DNA of 12,284 bases from JBAROU01 sp049642385. GTDB lineage: Bacteria > Chloroflexota > Dehalococcoidia > DSTF01 > RBG-16-68-14. The notes under the pieces are model-generated. The model was not told the DNA's origin and did not search any database. It saw nothing but the letters and a program-made list of their open reading frames with translations. Location of the stretch: NCBI GenBank assembly GCA_049642385.1, contig JBAROU010000029.1:1-12284 (forward strand). The letters are read 5' to 3'. The position numbers were made by a program, and so were the translations under genes. Of the stretch, positions 1 to 6,829 are shown one piece after another (position 1 is the first letter of the stretch; each line of letters begins with the position of its first letter).

Positions 1-380
1 CCAGCCCCCTCGCCGACATGCTGGGCGTGGTGAGCGAAGGCGCGGAAGCAGGTCGCGCCCGCTTCCGCGTCGCCGCCGGGCCGGGGCTCTACAACCCGAA
101 CGGCGTCCTCCACGGCGGTGTCATCTACGTGATGGTCGACTCGAGCATGGGCGCGGCGGTGATGGGCGCCCTGGAGCCAGGCCTCATGTGCACCACGATC
201 GAGCTCAAGGTGAGCTACCTCCAGGCCGTGCGCGAGGGCGAGATCACGTGCGAGTCCGAAGTGACGAAACTGGGGCGCAACATCGCTTTCGTCGACTCGA
301 GAGTCCGCGACGACCAGGACCGCATCGTCGCCACGGCGAGCGGCACGATGTTCATCCTGCGACCGAAGGCTGAGGGATGA
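1..380 (+). CDS. Hotdog-fold thioesterase, PaaI-like (5' partial)
   Basis: This is probably an acyl-CoA thioesterase of the PaaI/YdiI hotdog superfamily, which hydrolyses acyl- or aryl-CoA thioesters in the cytoplasm. The stretch NPNGVLHGGVIYVMVDSSMG matches the family pattern in which G-x-L-H-G-G is followed by an acidic residue on the central helix. An ATG lies at position 18, but the codons before it stay open to the window edge and read SPLAD, which looks like the usual 'SPFA-x-x-LG' start of the family's first strand. I therefore treat the gene as cut by the window rather than starting at 18. The visible part is about 125 codons, close to a complete domain (usual length 130-150). Its TGA stop (378-380) lies just before the enolase start, so the two are probably co-transcribed and translationally coupled. 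The substrate cannot be told from sequence. Confidence 0.85.
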   Translation, partial: SPLADMLGVVSEGAEAGRARFRVAAGPGLYNPNGVLHGGVIYVMVDSSMGAAVMGALEPGLMCTTIELKVSYLQAVREGEITCESEVTKLGRNIAFVDSRVRDDQDRIVATASGTMFILRPKAEG

Positions 381-382
381 CG

Positions 383-1681
383 ATGTCGACGAAGATCGCC
401 ACCGTCCACGCCCGCGAGATCCTCGATTCGCGCGGCAACCCCACGCTCGAAGTCGACGTGACGCTCGAAGGCGGCGCGTTCGGTCGTGCTGCCGTACCCT
501 CCGGCGCCAGCACCGGCGCCCACGAAGCGCTCGAGTTGCGCGACGGCGACAAGAAGCGCTACGGCGGCAAGGGCGTGCTCAAGGCGATCGGCCACGTCAA
601 TGACGAGATCGCCTCAGCGATCAAAGGCCTGCCGGCGGACGACCAGCGCGCGCTCGACCAGCGCCTGATCAACCTGGACGGCACGCCAACCAAGTCACGC
701 CTGGGCGCAAACGCGATCCTGGGCGTGTCGCTCGCCGCCGCTCACGCGGCTGCGGCCGCGCGCGGCGTCCTGCTCTACCGCCACCTCGCCGGCCTCGCCG
801 GCACGACCGACGCCGAGCTGCTCCTGCCCGTCCCGATGTTCAACATCCTCAACGGTGGCAAGCACGCCGAGGGCTCGACCGACTTCCAGGAGTTCATGGT
901 GATGCCGCTTGGCGCGCCGACGTTCACGGACGCGCTGCGCAACGCCACCGAGGTCTATCATGCGCTCGGGCGGCTTATCAACGACCTCGGCCTGCCGACG
1001 ACGGTGGGCGATGAAGGCGGCTTCGCGCCGCCCGGCTTCACGAACGACGAAGCGATCGGTCTCGTCGCTAGCGCGATCGAGAAGGCAGGCTACCGCCCGG
1101 GGGAAAATGTTGCGATCTCGCTTGACCCCGCGACGAGCGAGCTGTTCACGGACGGCGTCTATCGCCTCAAACGGGAAGGCCGGACGCTCGATTCGGCCGG
1201 CCTCGCCGAACTTTGGGAGGGCTGGGTACAGAAGTACCCCATCGTCAGCATCGAGGACGGCATGGCGGAGGACGACTGGGCGGGCTGGCGCGTTCTGAAC
1301 GAACGCATCGGCGACCGCGTGCAGCTCGTGGGCGATGACCTCCTCGTTACGAACGTCGAGCGCATCGAGCGAGCGATCAAGGAGAAGGCCGCAAACGCCG
1401 TGCTCATCAAGCTCAACCAGATCGGCACGCTCACCGAGACGCTCGCCGCCATCGAGGCCGCGCACAAGGCCGGCTGGACCGCCGTGATCAGCCACCGCTC
1501 CGGCGAGACAGAGGACACCACCATCGCCGACCTCGCCGTCGCGACGGGTGCCGGCCAGATCAAGACCGGCGCACCCGCCCGCGGCGAGCGCACGGCCAAG
1601 TACAACCGCCTCCTTCGCATCGAAGAGGAGCTGGACACCTCTGCCCGCTACGGCGGGTGGGCTGCGCTCAAGCGCCACTAA
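383..1681 (+). CDS. eno: Enolase (phosphopyruvate hydratase)
   Basis: Enolase interconverts 2-phosphoglycerate and phosphoenolpyruvate in glycolysis and gluconeogenesis; it is a cytoplasmic Mg-dependent enzyme. All signature segments are present in order (numbered from the ATG at 383): SGASTGAHEA near 40, NGGKHAEGSTDFQEF near 158, VGDEGGFAP with catalytic Glu211, SLDPATSE with Mg ligand Asp248, SIEDGMAEDDW with Glu291, GDDLLVTN with Asp318, IKLNQIGT with catalytic Lys343, SHRSGETED with His371, and KTGAPARGER with Lys394. The length of 432 residues is typical. An upstream ATG at 377 would overlap the thioesterase stop, but the only good ribosome binding site (GAGGG, 372-376) abuts that codon and sits 6 nt before ATG 383. 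I therefore prefer 383, giving MSTKIATVHAREILDSRGNP. It follows the thioesterase directly, and no separate promoter is evident. Confidence 0.97.
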   Translation: MSTKIATVHAREILDSRGNPTLEVDVTLEGGAFGRAAVPSGASTGAHEALELRDGDKKRYGGKGVLKAIGHVNDEIASAIKGLPADDQRALDQRLINLDGTPTKSRLGANAILGVSLAAAHAAAAARGVLLYRHLAGLAGTTDAELLLPVPMFNILNGGKHAEGSTDFQEFMVMPLGAPTFTDALRNATEVYHALGRLINDLGLPTTVGDEGGFAPPGFTNDEAIGLVASAIEKAGYRPGENVAISLDPATSELFTDGVYRLKREGRTLDSAGLAELWEGWVQKYPIVSIEDGMAEDDWAGWRVLNERIGDRVQLVGDDLLVTNVERIERAIKEKAANAVLIKLNQIGTLTETLAAIEAAHKAGWTAVISHRSGETEDTTIADLAVATGAGQIKTGAPARGERTAKYNRLLRIEEELDTSARYGGWAALKRH

Positions 1682-1698
1682 CCCCTCTTTGACGCCAG

Positions 1699-1719
1699 CG
1701 CCTGCCTAGCTAACAGGCG
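1699..1719 (+). terminator. Possible weak hairpin after enolase
   Basis: CGCCTG (1699-1704) and CAGGCG (1714-1719) form a perfect 6-bp inverted repeat around a 9-nt loop, starting 18 nt after the enolase stop. No T-tract follows, so a classic intrinsic terminator is not shown; this could be a weak terminator or 3' stabilising hairpin. Confidence 0.3.
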
Positions 1720-1785
1720 GCACGGCAGCGCTCAAGCCAGGTCGCCCTGCCCCCTGCAACGCCGCACGTCTCCGCTCGTTCGTTA

Positions 1786-1794
1786 TGTTAGGAT
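1786..1794 (+). promoter_or_regulatory. Extended -10 promoter at the propeller gene start
   Basis: TGT-TAGGAT fits an extended -10 element (TGn followed by a TAnnAT hexamer, 1789-1794). Only 7 nt separate it from the ATG at 1802, so transcription would begin at or about the start codon and give a leaderless or near-leaderless mRNA. No convincing -35 is seen. The AGGA at 1790-1793 overlaps the -10 and could alternatively serve as a ribosome binding site if transcription starts further upstream. Confidence 0.4.
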
Positions 1795-1801
1795 CGGCCT
1801 G

Positions 1802-3487
1802 ATGAACCGCCACCGTACCGGTGTGTTGCTCCTGGTAGCGATCGGCGGGGCCATTGCGGCCCTCCTGGCGATGCCTTCGGTTCAGAGCGCCAGCGTGACG
1901 CAGCGCGTGAGCGTGACGAGCGGCGGCGTGGAGGCGACCAGGCCAAGCCAGATGGCTTCGATCAGCGACGATGGCCGCTACGTCGCCTTCATGTCCGAAG
2001 CGCCCCTTGTCCCGGATGACACGATGAACATTCGCGACATCTATGTCCACGACCGGTTGACCGGAGCGACGGAGCGGGTCAGCGTCGCCACGAACGGAAC
2101 CCAGGGGAACGGCCAGTCGCTCTATCCGGCGATTAGCGGCAACGGCTGCTGCATCGCCTTCCAGTCCGAGGCCTCCAACCTGGCCCCGAGCGACAGTGGC
2201 TTGCACACGGACATCTTTGTCCGCGATCGAATCGCCGGCACCACCGAACGCATCACCGTGCTCAGCACAGGCGACGAAGCGCAGGGTAACAGCTCAACAC
2301 CCACGATCAGTGGGGACGGACGCTACGTCGCCTTCACTTCGCTTGCGGCCAACCTGGTGTCCAACGATCCCCTCAACACGTATGATGTGTTCGTGTACGA
2401 CCGTGTGACGAAAGAGTTCGAGCTCGTCAGCCAGGCTACGGACGGCACACACGGGAACTTCGCCAGCGGCGGCATCGGCGCGGGCAAAGGGCAGATCAGC
2501 GCAGACGCGCGCTACGTGGCCTTCGGCTCCGCCGCGACGAACCTCGTGCCGAAGGACAACAGTCCGTTTGACGACGTCTTCCTGCGCGACCGTACGCTGA
2601 AGACCACCGAACTCCTCAGCTTCGGGGCGGGCGGCGAGGCCGGCGACGGCCACAGCCTGTACCCGGACGTAAGCGATAACGGTCAGCTCGTCGTCTTCGT
2701 CTCCAGCGCGACAGTGCTGGTCGATGATGATGGGAACCACCTCTCGGATGTCTTTTTGCACAACGTCCAGAGCGGCGCCACCACCCGAATTAACAAAGGC
2801 CCGGGCGGCGTAGAGGCAGACGGCGCCAGCGCCTTCCCCACCATCAGCGGCGATGGTCGTGTCGTCGCATTCCAATCGGCCGCCACAAACCTCGTGTCGA
2901 ACGACGGCAACCAGAAGCAGGACATCTTCGTCTACTACGCCGAAACCGGCGAGATACGGCGCGCCAACGTCGCGGGCAATGGCGCGGAGACCGACGGCCA
3001 GAGCGCCTTCCCCGCGATCAGCGGCCTCGGCGCCGACGTCGCGTTCGAGTCGCTGGCGACAAACCTCGTGCCGAACGACGCGAACCAGAAGGCCGACGTC
3101 TTTGCCCGCAGCGCACCACCACCCGGACCGGACAGCGACGGCGACGGCTGCGCGGACGCCGTGGAGGGTGCCTTCCAGCAGACGTTCGGCGGGCGCCGCG
3201 ACGCGAACTACTTCTGGGACTTCTTCGACACGCCCGACGCAACGAACCTGCGCGACCGTGTCGTCAGCGCCGGCGACATCCTGCGCATCGTCCTACGTTT
3301 CGGCACAGCGGGAGACGCAGGCATCGACCCGCTCTCCATGGCGCCTGCGTCCGGCTACCACACCGCGTTCGATCGCTCGCCGCCGGCGTCCGGCGCAGAC
3401 GCATGGGATCTCGGTCCGCCGGATGGCCACATCGCGACCAATGATATCCTGTTCATCGTTGGCCAGTTCGGCCACTCCTGCGCCTAG
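1802..3487 (+). CDS. Secreted seven-bladed beta-propeller (TolB/PD40-like) with dockerin-like C-terminus
   Basis: This is an exported protein of 561 residues. Residues 1-29 form a signal peptide (basic start, hydrophobic core 8-24, likely cleavage after VQS29). Seven repeats follow, starting near residues 53, 109, 168, 231, 289, 347 and 405. Each has the pattern 'P-x-ISGDGRYVAF-x-S-x-A-x-NLV-x-x-D' followed by '-DVFVYDR-x-TG-x-TERVSV'. The N-terminal QRVSV strand resembles the strand missing from blade seven, so the ring probably closes by a 'velcro' strand. Residues 442-561 contain DSDGDGCAD (a calcium-binding loop like thrombospondin type 3) and two half-modules: WDFFDTPD ending GDILRIVLRFG, and WDLGPPDGHI ending NDILFIVGQFGHSC. 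These resemble a dockerin duplicate. No catalytic residues are recognisable; a binding or scaffold role at the cell surface is likely. The gene stands alone and converges on the cohesin-like gene. Confidence 0.85.
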   Translation: MNRHRTGVLLLVAIGGAIAALLAMPSVQSASVTQRVSVTSGGVEATRPSQMASISDDGRYVAFMSEAPLVPDDTMNIRDIYVHDRLTGATERVSVATNGTQGNGQSLYPAISGNGCCIAFQSEASNLAPSDSGLHTDIFVRDRIAGTTERITVLSTGDEAQGNSSTPTISGDGRYVAFTSLAANLVSNDPLNTYDVFVYDRVTKEFELVSQATDGTHGNFASGGIGAGKGQISADARYVAFGSAATNLVPKDNSPFDDVFLRDRTLKTTELLSFGAGGEAGDGHSLYPDVSDNGQLVVFVSSATVLVDDDGNHLSDVFLHNVQSGATTRINKGPGGVEADGASAFPTISGDGRVVAFQSAATNLVSNDGNQKQDIFVYYAETGEIRRANVAGNGAETDGQSAFPAISGLGADVAFESLATNLVPNDANQKADVFARSAPPPGPDSDGDGCADAVEGAFQQTFGGRRDANYFWDFFDTPDATNLRDRVVSAGDILRIVLRFGTAGDAGIDPLSMAPASGYHTAFDRSPPASGADAWDLGPPDGHIATNDILFIVGQFGHSCA

Positions 3488-3533
3488 GCGTCTGATACCT
3501 TACGCCCGGCTAACATACGCTTAGGCGCGCCTA
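3481..3533. repeat. Palindromic CGCCTA/TAGGCG motifs between convergent genes
   Basis: CGCCTAGGCG (3481-3490) is a perfect palindrome enclosing the propeller gene's TAG stop. TAGGCGCGCCTA (3522-3533) is a second perfect palindrome. CGCCTA recurs at 3590-3595 across the stop codon of the opposing gene. The region between the convergent genes (3488-3592) holds nothing else that I recognise; these words may form part of a bidirectional transcription end, but there is no T-tract hairpin. Confidence 0.35.
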
Positions 3534-3592
3534 CCCGGCTTGTACCGACAGACAGCGGACCCTACACCCCAACTCGGTCGTTTTGCCTCCGC

Positions 3593-4402
3593 CTAGCGAT
3601 ACCACCGCTTCCGCGCATACCAGCCAGCACTGCCCGCGCCGACCGCAATCGCACTCGCGACGGCCGCAAGCACCGCGATGAGCCACATCGCGGTGCCGGA
3701 GCCGCCGGCGTCCGCATCGAGTGCCGCGCCAGCAGCGTTAGGGAGCTCAGCGAAACCGCCCACCGCCGCTGAGGCGGCCACGCAGTTGATCGTCAGCACT
3801 TCGTCGCCTTCTGTGTCCAACGGGGTATTCCCGTGGGAATCGTTATGGACGTATGTGTCCGCATCGTTCATCGTAATGGTCCGCATGCCCGCCGTTGCGC
3901 AGGTGAAGTCCACTTCGACCAGCTTGCCCGTGTACATGGATTTCGTTCCCGGACCCCAGCAGTCGACGTAGTAGTTGCCAGGCGCATCGCCTTCAGTGTT
4001 CGGTGAGCAGGCAATGCCCCAATAGGTTGGAGAGCCGACCTCGGGCGGAGAGGTGCGGTTGTTCCGGGTAAGGCCCGGATTGGTGTAGAGGAATCGGTAC
4101 TGGAAAACGACGTATCCCCCCGTGCCGGGCAGCCCGGCGACTTTATCGATCGACCCTTTCAATGTGAACTGCTGGCCCACAGTCACGGTGCACGTAGCGC
4201 CGATCGACGGTGTGCTTGCTTTGGTGTCGCAGTCGTCGCCCCCGCCGTTTACATCGATGGCCATCGCGAGGTCGGGCGTGGAACCGGCTGCGTTTGCCGG
4301 TCGTCCCTGGTACCCGCCTGAGGCCAATACCAGGACCAGACCCAACCCTAATGCTAGGAACCCAACGACAGTGATTCTGCGCCGTTGAATGCTGTTCATC
4401 AT
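3593..4402 (-). CDS. Exported cohesin-like protein with C-terminal membrane anchor
   Basis: A 269-residue protein with a signal peptide (RRR at 7-9, hydrophobic 10-27, likely cleavage at ANA38), an extracellular beta-rich domain (about 44-210) and a C-terminal transmembrane segment (about 237-258) ending in basic residues (YARKRWYR). The domain has the layout of cohesin-like beta-sandwiches: VTVGQQFTLKGSIDKV, then GGYVVFQYRFLY, then KLVEVDFTCATAGMRTITM. Six cysteines (58, 71, 132, 148, 168, 207) suggest disulfides outside the membrane. ELPNAAG before the anchor faintly resembles a sorting signal, but this is weak. I chose ATG 4402 because AGGAGGAGA (4417-4409) lies 6 nt upstream and the protein start fits a signal peptide; the second ATG (4399) is also possible. 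The frame stays open to 4771, but that part crosses the promoter. It converges on the dockerin-like propeller gene, which may be its partner. The cohesin call is by pattern only. Confidence 0.8.
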   Translation of the reverse strand: MMNSIQRRRITVVGFLALGLGLVLVLASGGYQGRPANAAGSTPDLAMAIDVNGGGDDCDTKASTPSIGATCTVTVGQQFTLKGSIDKVAGLPGTGGYVVFQYRFLYTNPGLTRNNRTSPPEVGSPTYWGIACSPNTEGDAPGNYYVDCWGPGTKSMYTGKLVEVDFTCATAGMRTITMNDADTYVHNDSHGNTPLDTEGDEVLTINCVAASAAVGGFAELPNAAGAALDADAGGSGTAMWLIAVLAAVASAIAVGAGSAGWYARKRWYR

Positions 4403-4408
4403 GAACCG

Positions 4409-4417
4409 TCTCCTCCT
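4409..4417 (-). promoter_or_regulatory. Strong ribosome binding site deciding the start of the cohesin-like gene
   Basis: On the minus strand AGGAGGAGA lies 6 nt before the ATG at 4402. It is one of the two best Shine-Dalgarno sequences used by an annotated gene here, and it rules against the longer reading that begins at 4771. Confidence 0.75.
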
Positions 4418-4447
4418 CTTAGAACTCCCCGACGTATGGTGCTGGTG

Positions 4448-4501
4448 ATTATACTGTGCCACCAGTCGCCTCAAGAATAGTACGTTGGTCGAAATTGTCA
4501 A
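4448..4501 (-). promoter_or_regulatory. Tandem sigma70-type promoters for the cohesin-like gene
   Basis: On the minus strand TTGACA (4501-4496) is a perfect -35, followed after 16 nt by TATTCT (4479-4474). Downstream lies a perfect TATAAT (4453-4448) with TTGAGG 15 nt, or TCTTGA 17 nt, before it. The second would give a leader of about 40 nt ending in the strong ribosome binding site. Two consensus-like promoters plus a strong ribosome binding site suggest high expression. Confidence 0.6.
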
Positions 4502-4589
4502 GGACGTCGCTGAGCGAGCCTGTGGAAGAGATGCGGGTTGGCCGGGAAACGAGGACGAGGCTGCGCTAGCGCGGCCACGAGCGCCGCTG

Positions 4590-4595
4590 TACAAT
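4590..4595 (+). promoter_or_regulatory. -10 box of glutamate racemase, leaderless layout
   Basis: TACAAT lies 6 nt before the GTG at 4602, so the expected transcription start is the G of the start codon. No ribosome binding site precedes the GTG. A -35 match is not evident at the expected spacing. Confidence 0.45.
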
Positions 4596-4601
4596 CGCCT
4601 C

Positions 4602-5414
4602 GTGGACAACCGGCCGATTGGCTTCTTCGACTCTGGCGTGGGCGGGCTCTCGATCTGGCGCGCGACGAAGAAGCTGCTGCCCCAAGAGAGCCTGATCTTC
4701 GTCGCCGATAGCGGCCATGTCCCGTACGGCGCGAAATCCCCGGAAGAGTTGCACGACCTCACGGCGCGCATCGTGCGCTTCCTGGTCAGTCACGACGTGA
4801 AGATGGTCGTCGTCGCCTGCAACACCGCCACCGTCCACGCCATCGCTCACCTGCGCGAGACGTTCCCGCAGATACCGTTCGTCGGCGTCGTGCCTGTCGT
4901 CAAGACGCTCGCGCGGCATACACGCACCGGCACCATCGCCGTCCTCTCGACGCCGGCGACCTCGCGCAGCCCCTACCTCGCGGGCCTGATCGATGAGTTC
5001 GCGCCCGACATGCGCGTGATCAACGTTAGCTGCGACGGCCTCGAAGACCTGGTCGAGGCGGGGGAGCTGGGCAGCCGCCCCGACCGCATTGGCGGACTGC
5101 TCGAGCGCCACCTCGCGCCCGTGCGTTCGAGCGACGCCGACGTCGTCGGCCTGGGCTGCACGCACTATCCGTTCGTGCGCGGGCGGATCAAGCGCTTCCT
5201 GGGCCCGGACGTGCGCGTGTACGACCCTTCACGCCCGGTCGCCCGCCGCGTGCGCCAGCTCCTCGAGGAGCGCGACGCCTTCGCCGCGAATGAGCAGCCC
5301 ACGTATCGCTACTACACCACAGGCGACCCGGAAGTCTTCGCGCGCGTCGCGAGCAAGCTCCTCCGCCAGCCGGTGACAGACGTGGGCTACGTGGATCTAT
5401 ACGCTGAGCGGTAA
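4602..5414 (+). CDS. murI: Glutamate racemase
   Basis: MurI converts L-glutamate to D-glutamate for peptidoglycan precursor synthesis; it acts in the cytoplasm without a cofactor by two-base cysteine catalysis. From the GTG at 4602 the protein is 270 residues, a normal length. It begins DNRPIGFFDSGVGGLS, with the conserved Asp10-Ser11. PYGAKS follows at 41-46, the first catalytic cysteine is Cys73 in VACNTATVHA, and the second is Cys186 in GLGCTHYPF. The frame is open back to a TTG at 4485, but the extra 39 residues are not family-like and overlap the divergent promoter, whereas the family's N-terminal strand begins right after the GTG. No Shine-Dalgarno is present, and a -10 box 6 nt upstream suggests a leaderless transcript. 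Its presence implies D-Glu use and hence some peptidoglycan or related polymer, although some wall-poor bacteria also keep the gene. Confidence 0.95.
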   Translation: MDNRPIGFFDSGVGGLSIWRATKKLLPQESLIFVADSGHVPYGAKSPEELHDLTARIVRFLVSHDVKMVVVACNTATVHAIAHLRETFPQIPFVGVVPVVKTLARHTRTGTIAVLSTPATSRSPYLAGLIDEFAPDMRVINVSCDGLEDLVEAGELGSRPDRIGGLLERHLAPVRSSDADVVGLGCTHYPFVRGRIKRFLGPDVRVYDPSRPVARRVRQLLEERDAFAANEQPTYRYYTTGDPEVFARVASKLLRQPVTDVGYVDLYAER

Positions 5415-5442
5415 TCCCTCGACCTCGCACCACTCCACCCTT

Positions 5443-5448
5443 TAGAAT
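5443..5448 (+). promoter_or_regulatory. Possible -10 box before the PLP lyase gene
   Basis: TAGAAT in the gap after murI, with only a weak TCGACC (5419-5424) as a -35. It would give a leader of roughly 40 nt that includes the good ribosome binding site GGAGGA (5482-5487), 6 nt before the ATG at 5494. Confidence 0.35.
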
Positions 5449-5493
5449 CCCAGAGCTACGCCCCGCCAGTTCCGCAGGTTCGGAGGACGCGAT

Positions 5494-6819
5494 ATGAAGA
5501 TCCCCAAGAACGGCACGCCCCGCGACGAGCTGCTTGCCCGGATGGAGGACGCGCGTTCGCGTGACGCCGACTGGCGTCATGGCAAGACCTGGAGCCTGGT
5601 CTATTTTGCCGGCGACGACGTCACGGACGTGCTCAAGGCCGCCTATACCAAGTTCTTCTCCGAGAACGGCCTCAGCCCGATGGCCTTCCAGAGCCTGCGC
5701 ACGTTCGAGGCGGAGGTCGTCGCCATCGCGGCCGACCTGCTCGGTGGCGGCGACGAGGCGGCGGGTAGCATGACCTCCGGCGGCTCCGAAAGCATCCTGA
5801 TGGCGGTCAAGACCGCCCGCGACCGCGCGCGTGTCGAACACCCTCACGTCACCCGGCCAGAGATGCTGCTCCCGATCACCGTGCATCCAGCGTTCGAGAA
5901 GGCGGCGCACTACTTCAGCCTCACGCCCGTCCATGTGCCGGTCGGCGACGACTACCGCGTCGATCTCACAGCCGCGCGCGCGGCGATCACGGACAACACG
6001 GTGCTGATCGTCGGCTCCGCGCCCAACTACCCCTACGGCGTGATCGATCCGATCCCCGAGCTCGCGGCGATCGCGCGGGAGCGGAACATTAGCTGCCACG
6101 TCGACGCGTGTCTCGGCGGTTTCCTGCTGCCCTTCCTGCGCCGCCTGGGCGAGCCGGTTCCGCCGTTCGACTTCAGCGTCCCCGGCGTCACATCGATGTC
6201 GGCGGATGTGCACAAGTACGGCTTCGCGGCGAAGGGCGCATCGACGGTGCTCTATCGCGACCGCGAGATCCGCAAGCACCAGTTCTTCGTCTATCCGGAC
6301 TGGCCCGGAGGGCTCTACGGCTCGCCGACGATGACCGGCACGCGTCCGGGCGGCGCCATCGCCGCGGCGTGGGCGGTGCTCAACTACCTGGGTGAGGAGG
6401 GCTACCTGAACATCGCGCGCGAAATCCGCGAGATCACGAACCGACTGATCGACGGCATCAACGCCATCCCTGATCTGACGGTGCGCGGCACGCCCCAGAT
6501 GAGCGTCTTCGCTTTCGGCTCGGACACGATCGACATCTACGACGTGGCCGACCGGATGGAGAGGCACGGCTGGAACATGGACCGGCTTCAGCGCCCGCCC
6601 AACCTCCATCTCATGATCACGCCCACACACAAGGACGTCGTCGGTCCGTTCCTGGCCGACCTCGCAGAAGCCGCCGCCGAGGCCGCGCGCGGCGCAACCG
6701 AGGGCGGCACCGCGGCGATGTACGGCGCACTCGGCACGATGCCCGACCGCGGCCGCGTGGGTGGTTCGATCCTGAGCTTCATGGACGGCCTCGACCGCAT
6801 CGAGGAGCGCCCGTTGTAG
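5494..6819 (+). CDS. PLP-dependent decarboxylase-family lyase, sphingosine-1-phosphate-lyase-like
   Basis: A group II PLP decarboxylase-fold enzyme of 441 residues. Features in order: GSMTSGGSESILMAVKTARD (91-110), which binds the cofactor phosphate and is very like sphingosine-1-phosphate lyases; HPAFEKAAHYF (131-141), whose His would stack on the PLP ring; VDACLGGFLLPF (203-214) with Asp204 pairing with the pyridine nitrogen; and SADVHKYGFAAKG (236-248) with Lys241 as the Schiff-base lysine. Known relatives split long-chain-base phosphates into an aldehyde and phosphoethanolamine, while other close members decarboxylate amino acids such as glutamate or tyrosine, so the substrate is not certain. 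Unlike the eukaryotic enzyme there is no N-terminal membrane segment, so it should be soluble. The start is fixed by GGAGGA 6 nt upstream. The next gene begins 10 nt after its stop, suggesting an operon. Confidence 0.9.
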   Translation: MKIPKNGTPRDELLARMEDARSRDADWRHGKTWSLVYFAGDDVTDVLKAAYTKFFSENGLSPMAFQSLRTFEAEVVAIAADLLGGGDEAAGSMTSGGSESILMAVKTARDRARVEHPHVTRPEMLLPITVHPAFEKAAHYFSLTPVHVPVGDDYRVDLTAARAAITDNTVLIVGSAPNYPYGVIDPIPELAAIARERNISCHVDACLGGFLLPFLRRLGEPVPPFDFSVPGVTSMSADVHKYGFAAKGASTVLYRDREIRKHQFFVYPDWPGGLYGSPTMTGTRPGGAIAAAWAVLNYLGEEGYLNIAREIREITNRLIDGINAIPDLTVRGTPQMSVFAFGSDTIDIYDVADRMERHGWNMDRLQRPPNLHLMITPTHKDVVGPFLADLAEAAAEAARGATEGGTAAMYGALGTMPDRGRVGGSILSFMDGLDRIEERPL

Positions 6820-6829
6820 CGCCCGCGGT

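Noticed and set aside
695..1678. 327-codon minus-strand frame opposite enolase
   Set aside because: Antisense shadow of a highly conserved gene, with no motif of its own.
4485..4601. Upstream extension of murI from a TTG
   Set aside because: The extra 39 residues are not family-like, overlap the -35 of the divergent promoter, and the family N-terminus begins at the GTG 4602.
4403..4771. Upstream extension of the cohesin-like protein
   Set aside because: It crosses two good promoters and a strong ribosome binding site; the signal peptide begins at 4402.
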